Assembly (NCBI GenBank): GCA_018340375.1 | Contig: JAFFJZ010000046.1 | Location: forward strand, 1,674,001 to 1,738,000 | Reading direction: 5' to 3' | From: Gonatopus flavifemur | Taxonomy: Eukaryota > Arthropoda > Insecta > Hymenoptera > Dryinidae | Length of the DNA stretch: 64,000 nucleotides | Shown: piece after piece, positions 13,701 through 25,205 of the stretch | How the letters are laid out: the number at the start of each line of letters is the position of its first letter | Numbering within the stretch: the first letter of the stretch is position 1 | Position numbers and translations under genes: made by a program | The notes under the pieces: model-generated | Told to the model about the DNA's origin: nothing | Seen by the model: the letters and a program-made list of their open reading frames with translations, nothing else | Databases searched by the model: none

Positions 13701-15829
13701 TTTGAACCGTCATTGGTGTTTAGTTTCATTCCTTGGGAGGGATTGTGGGAGATTTGATTATTTCCAAGTGCAGTCGAATTGATGGGATTGCTCCAAGTCG
13801 GACTGGAGGATACATTGTTATTATATTCTATATTATTTTGCGGCTGAACAGTGTTTGCTTCAGGTGCACAATTAAATTGTACATTCATACATAAATCACC
13901 ACTGTCAGACTCATGACGTTTTATTGCAGGTACTCCATTATTGTTTGTTACTTCCCTATTAGTATTAGGCAATCGGTTCAATAAAAAAACTTGCCCATTC
14001 ATCACTTGCTTCTTTCCGTTTTTTTGTTACTCCATGGTTCTAAATAACAAATAAATTCATACATTGAAAAGTGAAGGAAATTTGATAATGAAATGAGTTC
14101 AAATATCTAAATTGTTTGTGAAAAAGTCTGTTTGAATAAACGATTTCAAGTTGAATGCCTAATATTCAAGTAAGAATCTCACCGCTTTCTTTGTGTTTTT
14201 CAAAACATCTATATTTTCAGCATCAGTTGAATCCACAGGCCCTCTGGGGATTTCAGAATTTTTCCTCACTTTTCGAGCTCGTTTTCTGTTCAAGGACTCT
14301 ATGGAAGCACCTTCGGATTCTGTAAACATGAGATTATTGGTTGACATATTGATGAGAAAAATACAATTAATAATAAAGTAAATAAAGAAAAATAAAGTTC
14401 ACTGCTGACATATGGCACACACAGCTCAACAGTGCAGAGAGAGTTGATTATGGATCCATATTGCATTCTTCTAGTGCCAAATGAATTCATCATGAATTCT
14501 GAACTGCCGTGCTGTGTAGGTGAGATCTGAACGAAGATGAATATTTTATTCAGTCGTAAATTTCATTTCAATCAAAGAGATCAAATCCCTGCTTTCAAAT
14601 ATTGATTCATTTGCATTCAATTCCATCAATTTGTTGCATATTTTGTGAGTTATTGTAGATTCAGAATATTGTAATTCCAATAAAATATTTGATTGCTAAA
14701 GTATTCTTTGCTCTAAATAGCAGATAGATTCTAGTGAAAATTTTCTGCTGAAATCTATGCAGCTTTGGACTTGTGAAAAACGGTTTAAAACGAACCAACT
14801 TTTCAATAGTTTTCGTCTAATATTCCGAATATGCACATCCTATTTAAGGTGAAGGAAAATTTCTTAATCAAATCAATGTAGAATTGCAATCATATTGAAA
14901 GCCGAGGTAAAATCTAGTAGCCAATTTTTCTTCGGTTAAATTGGATGCGCAGGTTTGAAATATCAGATGGACGATGTTAGGAAGTTGGTTAGTTTTGAAG
15001 CGTATTTCACACAAGAGAATCCACTTAGGCCCAAGTCACATGGAGCAAAAATCACGAGGAAAGCGAAACGCGGATCCCTTGGTTGAAGAGAGAGGTGAAT
15101 ATTCTCCTCTCTATTCAACCAAGGGTTCCGCGTTCCGCTCTCCGCGTGATTTTTGCTCCATGTGACTCGGGCCTTAGATTTCAGCAAAATTTTTTTGATG
15201 CAATCTATCTGTTATTTTGAGTACGGTTATGTAACAACTTCCCCAAGGGAACACTAACTTCCAGGAATGTTCGTTGGATGTTCTTAAACGTTCGCGAACG
15301 TGTGCTGAAGGTATGTATTCTCTTGGGGTTTGTACTTATCCCTTTCTGAAGTTAACTTTTCATGCGCAGCATGCTACCAATCGCATGCATAAGAGCTAGA
15401 AAGAGAAACAATAAGAGCAGTAAGGAAGACCTCTCATCTCTCTTTTTCTGTTTTATGCTTGCTGTTGCTGCATGCTGCTGGTATACAGGCGCCTTCAAAA
15501 GTAATTTAAAGGCCAGCAAAATTGAGAAAAAACCTCAAAACATAAAGTTGCTCTATATTTGAATCAACTCTCACCTGCTATCCTCACCACGTACTCATAG
15601 TAATTTTCTTCGATATTTCCTTTGTTCCACTGCGACGTTCTTATTTCATACAATTTGTTAGGATCAAAATCTGTTAATGAAGTGGGTTTGAAGTGCTTAA
15701 TTTTTTTGACAGGTACATTTTCTTCCAACCCATCATCATTATATCGTACTCGACAGCACCGTTCTTTCCATGGTTGATTTTCCCTGCTCGTTGACTCCAT
15801 TGTTGAATTTTCCTTGTATTCCACTGGCA
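10590..15829 (-). CDS. unrecognised seven-exon gene (candidate host gene, 5' end not found)
   Basis: Proposed minus-strand exons are 15829-15575, 14319-14183, 14008-13630, 13157-13057, 12428-12314, 12043-11842 and 10761-10590. They are joined by GT donors and AG acceptors whose phases (1, 0, 1, 0, 1, 2) agree at every junction. Together they give about 452 codons ending in a TGA at 10590-10592. The product is hydrophilic: an N-terminal module with VPVKKIKHFKP and DFDPNKLYEI, a Lys/Arg-rich segment (SLNRKRARKVRK), an Asn/Ser-rich middle, a conserved-looking WYRNTLVGVFNKEAELY part, a basic KRGRRNKERPSK segment and an acidic tail. The N-terminal module reminds me of a protein family common in insects and sometimes paired with BEN domains, but I see no BEN domain. 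The first coding exon is probably upstream of 15829. The acceptor of the third exon is purine-rich and weak. Confidence 0.6.
11388..11505. mobile_element. short inverted repeat inside the last intron
   Basis: About 35 bases at 11388-11422 (AAAAGTTCCA...ATTGAATTCTC) are mirrored at 11472-11505. Size and location fit a small hairpin MITE in the intron between exons 6 and 7. Confidence 0.5.
11842..12043 (-). CDS. exon 6 of the unrecognised gene
   Basis: The acceptor is TGTTTCAG and the donor GTATGA. It encodes VHFDEFMKKQGSLEMAPKG and the basic RGRRNKERPSKE region. The exon leaves phase 2, which exon 7 completes. Confidence 0.55.
12113..12221. mobile_element. hairpin MITE in intron 5
   Basis: A roughly 109-base imperfect palindrome has outer arms GGATGC.TCCGATTGC / GCAATCGGGAGCATCC and an inner TGGCC/GGCCA pairing. 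It lies between exons 5 and 6 and has no coding capacity. Confidence 0.55.
12314..12428 (-). CDS. exon 5 of the unrecognised gene
   Basis: It encodes WYRNTLVGVFNKEAELY followed by RPRTPGLGRFLSAFIQVAQ, the most structured-looking part of the product. The donor is GTATGT at 12313-12308. The acceptor (TCAATGAG) is modest but gives phase 0, as exon 4 requires. Confidence 0.55.
13057..13157 (-). CDS. exon 4 of the unrecognised gene
   Basis: The acceptor is TTTCCATGCAG and the donor GTGAGTGTTC. The 101-base exon encodes VNQNKPTSALVNALSEKEGN and then KLLHGLEITEDH. The phase fits exon 3 (1) and exon 5 (0). Confidence 0.6.
13630..14008 (-). CDS. exon 3 of the unrecognised gene
   Basis: It encodes an Asn/Ser-rich, probably disordered segment ending in a short helical-looking NVMNCLKIMNKQISDLG, with a good donor (GTGAGTATTG). 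The acceptor (AAG, either 14009 or 14012) lacks a pyrimidine tract, so the 5' border is uncertain by a few codons. Both candidate borders keep phase 0. Confidence 0.5.
14183..14319 (-). CDS. exon 2 of the unrecognised gene
   Basis: The acceptor is TTTACAG and the donor GTGAGAT. The 137-base exon completes the split Glu codon from exon 1 and encodes ESEGASIESLNRKRARKVRK followed by a Ser/Asp-rich stretch. The basic cluster could be a nuclear localisation signal. Confidence 0.6.
15028..15173. mobile_element. Harbinger-type hairpin MITE with TTA target duplication
   Basis: The 146-base element is a near-perfect hairpin, with an arm starting GGCCCAAGTCACATGG and its mirror ending CATGTGACTCGGGCC. 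It is flanked on both sides by TTA (15025-15027 and 15174-15176). A TTA duplication with GG..CC termini is the signature of PIF/Harbinger MITEs. It lies in the intron between exons 1 and 2. Confidence 0.75.
15575..15829 (-). CDS. exon 1 (first exon found) of the unrecognised gene
   Basis: It is bounded by a TTGCCAG acceptor at 15830 and a GTGAGAG donor at 15574-15568. It encodes the VPVKKIKHFKP / DFDPNKLYEI / YYEYVVRIAG module. The exon opens with two bases of a split codon, so an upstream exon with the start codon is expected. Confidence 0.6.
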
Positions 15830-16146
15830 CTGGCAACAATAAACATTCAATAAAAATTCAAACTAGAGGGAATATATTCATTTGAGGAGTCGAACAATAT
15901 ATTTAGACACAGTGGTATTCAAGATGGAAATAATAATATTCATAACATTGCTGAAACTTTATTATTTTTGCTCATGCAAGCTTTGGATCGATGTACACTA
16001 AACAATATTTCTTGTAAATTACTCATATGGACTGGGGAATCACAATTTGTTTGATGAAGTACTCTGTTCAGCGTAGAAAGAGTGAATTTTTATTGTAGAA
16101 TTCTCACGCTCAACATGAAATGAATATTTTTTCCAAAAGACTGACA

Positions 16147-16263
16147 CACAGCATAGTGATATTACAAAAGTTTGTACATTGTTCATGATCAGTGCAAGGA
16201 ACTTGATGACCTTCCTTCTGAGCATGAACAATGTACAAACTTATGTGACATCACTACGCTGTG
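16147..16263. mobile_element. hairpin MITE (about 117 bp)
   Basis: CACAGCATAGTGATATTACA is mirrored by TGTGACATCACTACGCTGTG, with an inner match GTTTGTACATTGTTCATG. No coding content. Confidence 0.6.
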
Positions 16264-17270
16264 GGCAGGACATTTCTGAACAAAATTAATTCTTCTTCGA
16301 TGAGTGCAAGACTTTGATTACAAAAACTTATTTTATTTATTCATATAAAACTCTGATTCTCCAACTCACATATAGGTTATTCACAACAAATATTTTTTAC
16401 AGTGTACCACATCCATTTCATATCCTCAGTAAAATTTGGCAAATTCAACTCTTGTCAACACGAAAGATAAGTCATCCCTGGTGGAAACATTCTGTCGAAT
16501 TTTATTCGGTTTTTGCACAATGAATTTTCATTGAAAATCAGTGAAATTCAACTGAATTCAACAAAATTTTGGTGGAATCCATTGATTGTGCACGAAATTC
16601 AATATCTTTCTGTGAACTCTGTTGACTTCCATGGAATGTTGTGGAATTTCATTGAAACTCAGTATCCAAAAAGTGTCAAGAAAATTTTTTCCGTCAAGGA
16701 CGTTATTTACACATGATTTCATTGTGAAGGGAAAATATATCAAAGTTTCAATAAGGACCCACCCAAGATATATTTCAATTTTGACAAACCTAATTCAGTT
16801 GGATGAGAAATCCGAAAAACGTGATCGAAATATTTCTCCCAATGAACATAACCTCTCTAGGAAGAAATGATTGGATATCCTGTCTAGGAGGGGAAGTATC
16901 AGGAATTCCGTATTAAAGTAATGAATTTGCATTGATTATGTAATTTATATTCCAAACAGCATACAACTTACGATTAAATTGATTTTATCGACAAACATAC
17001 AGTAATCCCTGGTGCAAATTTGTGGCGCAGTCTTGTTGGATGCCGAAACAAAAAGGAGGTGGATCCCGAGAGAATTTGTCACTCCACTATAATAATCGAA
17101 ATTCACCCAATTGGACATTAGGACGATCAGGACCAATAATCGATAAACACGTGACTTGTTGACACGAAAGGGGAATTCAAACATCGTACATACTACGGAT
17201 AAGGTATTATCATTATTCCTCATAATGTTATTCGTTTTTGATTTCTAGAATACTTTTTTGAAGGAATATA

Positions 17271-17428
17271 TAGCGGATAATTCATTACGTTTTTTCCAGA
17301 CAAAATACGTTAGCAGTCACAGATTCATCGAAACCACACTGAGATAATGCTTCGGTCAATTTAGTTTTAGATCGATCTGTGATTGCTTACGTAGTTTGTC
17401 TGGGAAAAACGTAATGAATCATCTGCTA
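17271..17428. mobile_element. hairpin MITE (about 158 bp)
   Basis: TAGCGGATAATTCATTACG at the left is mirrored by CGTAATGAATCATCTGCTA at the right. A further inner pairing joins CAGTCACAGAT to ATCTGTGATTG. Both ends begin or end in TA, suggesting a TA target. Confidence 0.6.
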
Positions 17429-18229
17429 TCCATTCAAGACAGTATTCCAAGAATTCAAGAAAAATCATCAGACCCTATTGAAAGGAAACGATAAAAACCG
17501 ATTGGGAGGCGTTAACTCAGACAGCAGTGAAAAAAATCGAAAACTAATTTTGCGAGAGAATTCTTCTGGATCTTTTTTTCCTGAGTTTTAGAAGGGAGGA
17601 AAAGTAGAATTGGATTTGAAAATTGGATTCAATGAATTATTTTCAATTCAGTAATGAAAAAAATTGAATAAAATTGCATATTTTGGAAGGATATAAGATG
17701 AAAAGATATACTTCCTGGTGGTAATTCCAATTTTGAGAATTTTTCGGAAATGCTCAGAAAATTTTCGAAGATTTTCAAAATTACTCTGGAAGTTCACACA
17801 GATTCACAGAGAATGTTCGAATTTTGAGGGTTTCCCAGAGATTCTCAGAGAAATATTTCCGCTAGAGGTGACTCCGTAGAAAAAGTTCAATAAACGGCTT
17901 GATCAAAATCATTGAGTTATATAACGTATTAATCAATCTTGGGTTACTTACATTTAATCGGATTTAATCGCTATAACATCCAAATGGTACATCGGAAATG
18001 AAATCTCCGTTATCCAAATGTAAAACTATACTGTGACGAATGATGTCTGTCTCTGTAATCATTACCAAGTTGTCTTCTTGTATAATTTTCTGTATATGAG
18101 ATGATTTCAGATATCTAGTTTTCAAAATTTCTTCATCACTGATTATGAATTTTCTGACACTGAGTTTTTCTGAGTACTACTATTGTTGTATTCTCAAGCT
18201 TGACTTCACATATTTTTTCTATTTCGCCT

Positions 18230-18804
18230 CTATCGTTTCCATTGAAACAAATGTACGAATCGTTGGTTTTTTGTGGACGACTGTATGAAGAACTGGTGTA
18301 AGAAAATTTGCATATTTGGATCCTTGTCACAAATATAAATCCCAGCCAAAAGAGTATATTTAGAGCGTGCATGTAATGGCGACTCATTGATGGTTGCGTA
18401 GATAGGCCACATTCTTTGTTTCGAGGATTCGCCAATTGGAACGCCATCCGTATCAAAACTGTATGATATGTCATGAGGATCAGATAGTATTGGGCCAGGT
18501 GCACTTAGTCTTTTATAAACTTTCTCATCATAAATGTCTTCAAGATTTTCCTCCTTTGATTTTTTTCTTTCAAACCGTGACTTGAGGCCATTCAAAAACT
18601 GTAGATCCCTTATAAACTCTCTTATTCGAGATTCCAAATTAATGGAAAGAAAAAATGCCGAAATTTCTTCAATACTTCAGAATTATTTTTCACGCGTACA
18701 CTCCAATGTTTCAGTTGATTTTCATCTTCCTTTGACATCTTCTTCCTTTCCGAAGTATCTTTCGCATGAACTACAATATAAGTGGTAAGTGGTGCTTTCT
18801 TCAC
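18230..18804 (-). pseudogene. fragment of a transposon-derived protein (SFDTDGVP / WPIY motifs)
   Basis: The minus strand reads LSAPGPILSDPHDISYSFDTDGVPIGESSKQRMWPIYATINESP, given here in parts: SYSFDTDGVP, MWPIYATINESP and LLAGIYICDKDPNMQIFL. This is a signature I associate with transposase-like proteins common in cnidarian and arthropod genomes. The usual downstream Cys-rich part is absent: the frame closes near 18230. An upstream block (PLTTYIVVHAKDTSERKK, 18790-18730) may be its N-terminal side. It is read as a relic; the assignment to an element class is uncertain. Confidence 0.5.
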
Positions 18805-18835
18805 CTACTTCCATGTATTTTAGGAGAAAATATGG

Positions 18836-19820
18836 TATTCTTGTCGTATGCGGTCTACGTAGGTCCTTGGATTGTCGTATGCGGTCTACCGGGGTAGACC
18901 GCATGCTGCAGTGCATACGGTTGCTGTATGCGGTCTACCCCGGTAGACCGCAAGCTGCTTACTATATGCTTCTTGTATGGGGTCTACCCTGAGCAGAGTG
19001 CATACGATAAGGGTAAGGATTGTATTATGCGGTCTACCCCGGTGGGTGGAAAACGATCTCGTTGAACTGCAGCATGCGTAATGAAAAGCAGTTCGAGTGC
19101 AGGTAAAAATGCAGAGAAATAACAGTCTGGTACTTATGTGGAAGCACCGAACCTTGCTGAAATTTGAGTGGAGCAGGAGAATGAGAGGAATAGTGAAAAG
19201 AAAATGTTCCACAGAAATGAAAATAAATGAAAGAGAAAAAGAGAAAGAATAACGTTATCTACGACCCGAATGGCAGCACATTGAACATCAAAGTGTTGGT
19301 GCAAGAAGTACCTGGAATCCCACGACGTTATGAATGGAACAGTAAATATGTAGGAAACGTACGCGCGTGGATTCAATGAATTTTCGACAACTACGTGTAT
19401 GTGCGTACGTGTGCGTGTGAAGAATTTTCATCACAAACCGTCAGTCTCTTTTGAATGAAGTGAGAGTCAGGTATCAGTTCGGTTGTGAATTATAGCAGTC
19501 GTGTTTGGGATACGTGTCCAGTAGCCGATTAAATGTGTCCAGTAGTTTTCATTTCAGTTCCTGCAGTTCGTTTTCTGTACTACTTGCCTGCTTCTTTTCC
19601 TATGCTTTGCCGCTTTCTCACGGTAGACTCCATACAACAGTCGTTACGGAAGCACCTTGCGGCCTGCCCAGGTAGACCCCATACTGCAACCGTCACCGTT
19701 GTCGTATGCACTCTATTTAGGGTAGACCTCATACAAGAAGCATATAGTAAGCACCTTGCGGTCTACCGCAGTACCGCAGTAGACCACCAGTCTCCGGTAG
19801 ACCGCATACGACAAGAATAT
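18836..19820. mobile_element. foldback element built of palindromic GTAGACCGCATAC motifs
   Basis: The left end ATTCTTGTCGTATGCGGTC is mirrored at the right end by GACCGCATACGACAAGAAT. Each flank (18836-19050 and 19620-19820) holds several direct and inverted copies of TATGCGGTCTACC / GGTAGACCGCATA, some arranged as short perfect palindromes. The middle (19050-19620) is unrelated AT-rich DNA. The layout fits a foldback transposon with repeated subterminal motifs, possibly transposase-binding sites. No coding gene seen inside. Confidence 0.65.
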
Positions 19821-22800
19821 CGAAAATATTTACTATCTTCTATGACCTTCCTCTCAAAAATTGCATTGATGAGTTTCAGAATATCTACTACAGTCTTCCA
19901 GGCTAAATTATGCCTATATCCTGAACCTGGACACATCAACATAACATCCCCTTCGGTTTGTAGATGTAAGATTACATAAGACGCTGCTTAATATAGTTGG
20001 GTCTTCAACTTCGATTGCCGATGGGTTTGGTTCATCGTTGTTCTCGTCCTGTCGAGGTTCATCGATAACCAAATGACACTCATAGCAAGCATGAGAATTT
20101 TCTAATATTTCCTGAAAAGTAATATGTCATCTGAATTGCGTATTTGAAGATGGCCGTATAAAAAACAAGTAAAATGAAATTAAAAATGCGTATAATAATT
20201 TGGGCTTCCGAATTGAAACCGACTTCACATTCTCCCCCAATAAAGTAGACTGTAATGTTTGCGGAACTTTGATAATCAAATGACAATGAATACGGTTCCG
20301 ATCTGGAAGCTGAAACTTGAATTATTAGTGACACCCCAGCAAAAAATTCGGAATAGGAGAGGATAGAAAAGGATAGGAAATTTCTTATTCTTTCCAATTC
20401 TTTTGAATTCGAATTTTGAACTAGGATTTCTAATTAAAAATTGAATAATATTTTCAACTGATACCAAATGAATCGAATATATCCTTCATATATATTCATT
20501 TTTGAGCACACATTATTCACGTTCCACGAGTTTATAACAGAACGCACACATCAAATTCACACAACAAAGCAAATAGAAAATTATCAAGCAAAATTCTAAT
20601 CTTAACATCTTTCATGATGATATTTAATCTTCTATGACCTTCAATACTCGGATACACGTTTCAAAATAGAATTTCCATTACCATAGATTCATTTCAAATA
20701 TTCAGAATTTTGAAAATTACATTGTATTCAAATATTTCAGATGAATAGATTTACAATTTCAATGTATTCTACATAAGACATTGAAAAAATTCCAACTGAA
20801 TTTCAAATGAAGTATAGAAATTCAGTGAGAAATACGTTAGCATAGAGGTGAATAGAGATCACAAAATATGAATTCTATAAGTTCAGCATTCGAATTCATT
20901 TCTTTCATCATCTATTCCCTCCTATTCTTTCCAATTCCATTTTTTTACTGGGACTTCTCAAACGTCATAAAGTGGATACTAGCGCCGTGGTACCAGTCAG
21001 ATTTTCAAAAAATCATCCTGAAATATACCTGGTCTTCCATGAGGTTTTCTTCTTCTTCATCTTCTTCATACATCAATTCTTAATCTTTCAGAAACTCCTC
21101 GTCATCATTTATTGGTGCAATCTGTAATATGATGATTGATTACGTGTCATTGCTCAGATATCAGAAAAAATAATTTTTTTCACTACACTAACTATGATTC
21201 CTTGTTTAATTCCCATTGTTCTTTTCATACTTTGATCTGTTTTTAATACTTATATGTGTTTTATTTCAATTTTTACCTCTTCGTCTTGTAAATTCACATT
21301 TGCGAAATCATGTCCCTAAACAATCCCAGTTGGACTGATGTAGGATGAATCTCGTATCGGATTTACATCATATTGCTGTATCATATTTACCTGTAGTGAG
21401 ATGTGGATCCTCAACATTGTTCAAAAGTGATTGAGGAAATTGGAAATGATTATCAAGTAAGAAAGCATGCAATAAATATTTTGACAATACACGTCGTTTG
21501 TTGGCTTTATAAGATGAATTCAAATAATATTATCTTCATATCAATAAATATCTTTGTCATATCAACTTACATCTACCAAATCGTCTTCCATACCCATTTG
21601 TATTGGATTGCTGCAAGATCCATCTCTCATACTATTTACATTATGTTCCTGCGTAATATTCACCTGCAATGTGATCTTCGTCTTATATGATGTTCAGAAG
21701 TGACTGCGAGGGAATTAAAATCATGGCGTTTTCCATTCGCTGCAATGATTGCTCACTGGGATATTCATATCCTTTATTTCCCTATAAGTTTGAGGAAGAT
21801 GAGAATATTCCAGTGCACCAGGGGTGTTATAAATATTCTCACATGCATACATATAACACTCCTGCGTATAATATATGGGGATGAGATCATTCTTACACGT
21901 AATTGCATAAGAATTCCATCATTTTAAACAGAATACCGTTAAATGGCGGTGAACCCTAGTCCAACTGCCATAGCGATTCGTATAAGAATTCTCATACATA
22001 TAACACCGCTGCAGTGCACACTCAGTGCAGCGAATGGAAAACGATCATCAAGTGAGAAAGCATGCGATAAATATTCTCTTATGATGGAATATAGAGTCAA
22101 CGTGACATACCTCTGCTACAGACAGATTTTTATACTTGTTCTTCATCCTCCATTGGGTTGTTCGTGAGATTTTACTGGGGTTGGCGGTATATTCTTTATA
22201 CGAACCTCTCTTCATGATCCTCACCAGAAGTATCTTCCTTGGTGCAAGTTACACGAAATCACGTGTTTCACTCAAATCATCTATGCGTAAAACAAAAACC
22301 AAAAGAAAAACATGAATAAGGAAACACAAATTCTAACCATATGTATGGTGGTATCACACACACATTTCAAAACGAATACTTACCAAATAAAATATAGCAT
22401 CAAGTTCTCCTATGAAGTATCTTCAATATCCCATCCTCTAATTGAATATTCTTGGGATTAATATTTCTTTTTTTTTTAATAATCGAGAATTAATCAATGA
22501 ATTATCAGGTTCAATTAATTTATTAAAATCAACGAATTGAAACTCCCATCTGTCCACTAATTGACTTTATTGTTGGAAACAACAATACATAGAGATTCTA
22601 CAATCAAAAACCTTTGATAGGTTAGGTGCTTTTCAATTAACCTCCAATTCTAAATATCACAAACACAACACAAACGGAACAAACTTCACTGAATTGAACT
22701 TGTAACGGTACGGATGTATCATAGACATTCATACGGTTACAGCACCGCGCGATAGTGAAAGAACATAAAATCATTTCCAAAGGAAAAATGAATAATTAAA

Positions 22801-23182
22801 TCATAAAGCGATAAAGACATGTTAACATGCCTTCGATGAAAATAATATATACAAGCAAAGTATAGAGAGTAGAATAGCGAACGAAAATTCGTCGAGCGAA
22901 CGCGTTATGAAAAAATGTCAACATCGTCGGCACACGAACGATGTATGTATTCCGGTAACTAACATATAAACGATGACATAATAGCGTTCGATCGACGAAA
23001 AACGTGGAAAGAAAATAGGGAATCACATGCGAGTGCACCAGACAAAATTCTGAGAAAGAATTAAAGACCGCGTCAAAATAAAAACAGTTATTAAAGATTT
23101 CTTGCACTTCTATAGCAGAGTCTCGGAATGTAAGATCATTCAAATTTGACAAACAATCGATACATAATCGATATATAATATT
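19821..23182. other. AT-rich intergenic DNA, no gene recognised
   Basis: Short diverged repeats occur: AAAGCATGC.ATAAATATT appears at about 21463 and 22058, and CATATAACACTCCTGC-like words recur between 21.6 and 22.0 kb. None of the open frames (for example 20080-20397 or 22796-23152, both minus) shows a known domain. Confidence 0.4.
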
Positions 23183-24728
23183 TTACATAAATAACCAATG
23201 ATAAGAGACCTCGCGCGTTATCAAATTATTCGATAACTCGAATGATAATTCGAATGTGCTGAAGCCAATAACATCCTCCGGATGGGATTCTTTGGATGAG
23301 GCATACAATTCTCTCAAATTCTGTAGTAGAAGACGTTTCTGTTTCTTCGTCTGTTTTCCATCAATTACTACAGAAATAACATCCTTCATCCCAGACGTTA
23401 TTCTGATGTTCATGTCTGTTGCGGAATGAACATATCATAATTGAAAATTTCAACTGTGTCAATCGATTCGTACGGTCCCAATCTAGACTCATTTGATGAA
23501 ATGATTGACACAGTCCTGGTTCCATGTATCTCTGTTTAGCTAATTCAAACAGAAAAAAATGATACATGCCAATCCTATCATTATGTGTGAAAACTGCGCG
23601 TTTACCGAAAATTGTGTCCTTACGCAATTATAGCCACCCCCTTCTTTACAACTAACTGTAAGAAGACGTGTGTCTTCATCGATATGATACTCGACCTCAT
23701 GGTTCGTTATCGTTCTTCCGTTCACATTACACGTGTTCTCTCAGTTTTGCCGTTTGTCATGAGATTCTAATTGTTAAATCTCACCACCGAGTATCCTTCT
23801 GAATCGAATAATAATCCGACGAGACTGTTTATCGTACTCAAATGAAACCGCGTTAGATACGTGCAAGAATTGTTATAAGGTGCTCGGTGAACACGTGCGA
23901 ACGACCGTTCACACCGTTTGTACGGTTTTGTGAACTGTAATTCAACAATACGTTCTAAATAAATGTTTTGATGTAGTTTAATTTTCATGAGTTTTTACCG
24001 CATCAAAAGTTCCTCAATCTCTCCTTCTCGTAACGATCCCGGCAATAATCTTCGGGCTACAATTGTTTAGACTATTCTGTCAAACAAAGTAATTGAACGA
24101 TAAATATTAATTCTCGATTAAAAATCCGATTGGCTCGAAGAGTAACAATGTCACTGTTGTAGAATTCCATAACCTTGTCGACAGTCATTTCGGACAACTC
24201 TTTTCCTTCTTTTGAAGTGATATCAGGTTGCACCCCGCGGCTGGTCTTCAATTCTTCGGATTTGGTCGCCAAATATCGTGTGACACCGAATTCTCCAGCG
24301 ATTTCTCTCACACTCCAAGATGATGGAGCTATTGTTGAAATTTGCATTCTCAAAGGATCAGTGCATTCAAAGCTCAAAAATTTTTCTTCCAGACCGTCAA
24401 GCATTTCTCCCAGATCACTCTCTCTGATTGATCGAGAACTACGATCACCTCCATCAGACTGATCTGGATGATCAACATTTATTGCAAATGAACTATTTCC
24501 TCTTACCGCACTCTCGGAGTGATCGTTAGCAAGACCTGAGGACTTATCAACGTTCTTCGATTCTTCTTGACCTTGGTCCATGCATGTCCAACAAATTCTT
24601 CCATCCTGTGGTAAATCTGGAAATTTATCTAATATAAACTGGGGTATTTTCCTCAGGCGCTTACCGATGTGCCCTTTTCCATCGGGTTCTCTAAATGGGT
24701 TAACACATCTATCGGTTTTCCCTAACAT
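23183..24728 (-). pseudogene. DDE-like transposon protein, copy C (N-terminal part, interrupted)
   Basis: A minus-strand ATG at 24728 opens a block of about 200 residues with CVNPF....GKRLRKIPQF and GRICWTC, a plausible zinc-binding N-terminus. It continues through IAPSSWSVREIAGEFGVTR (HTH-like) to TVDKVMEFYNSD near 24147. The next conserved block (SGMKDVISVVIDG ... KRLLLQNLRELY) resumes only near 23413, about 730 bases later; copies A and D show these two blocks directly joined. The gap could be an insertion (CAACAG occurs at both edges) or an intron, though the would-be donor is weak. The match stops after GFSTFELS near 23250, so the catalytic half is missing. Confidence 0.7.
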
Positions 24729-25095
24729 CTTTCATTTCGGTCGGGAGACGAGATAGGAGAGAATAATCAAGAGTTGTTCGGAGAAACGAATGTTCATGAG
24801 GTTACATCCAACTGATCACAAAACACTGTTCGATTATAGAATCGATAGAGGGACGGAATGGGTTGTTGCACCAGATATTCAATTCAATAAGCAGATTCCA
24901 TAATTCAAAAGTCATAATAGCACGGAAGAACACGATTCGAGCTAGATTTACGCGTACTATATGTGCTGATAACGATATTATAGAGAATGTAACTTGAAGT
25001 TGGCTGCGGTACATTCCTTATAACCTTCCATATGACCGCTTCCATTTGTTTCAAACAAACTCGAATTGTATGAGTGATTTTCTTCCGCACTCCTA
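24729..25095. other. spacer between copies C and D
   Basis: The two copies face away from each other across about 370 bases. No recognisable coding sequence or repeat; a shared upstream region is possible but not demonstrated. Confidence 0.35.
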
Positions 25096-25205
25096 TATCA
25101 CTCCAAAAAAAGGAACAGAATCCTCCGAAATGACTGTTAACAAGGTAATGAAATCCTACAACAGTGACAGGCACAGCAAAATAATGTTTAGAATGAAGGA
25201 TGTTA

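Larger units (their letters stand above)
15830..18135. other. AT-rich intergenic or upstream intronic DNA
   Basis: This may include the missing 5' exon(s) of the gene ending at 10590, but I found no convincing start exon. Two hairpin MITEs are listed separately. The rest is AT-rich with short uninformative open frames. Confidence 0.4.

Noticed and set aside
20868..22167. Series of short plus-strand frames with splice-like words
   Set aside because: No consistent phase or donor-acceptor chain could be built. The recurring words look like diverged repeats.
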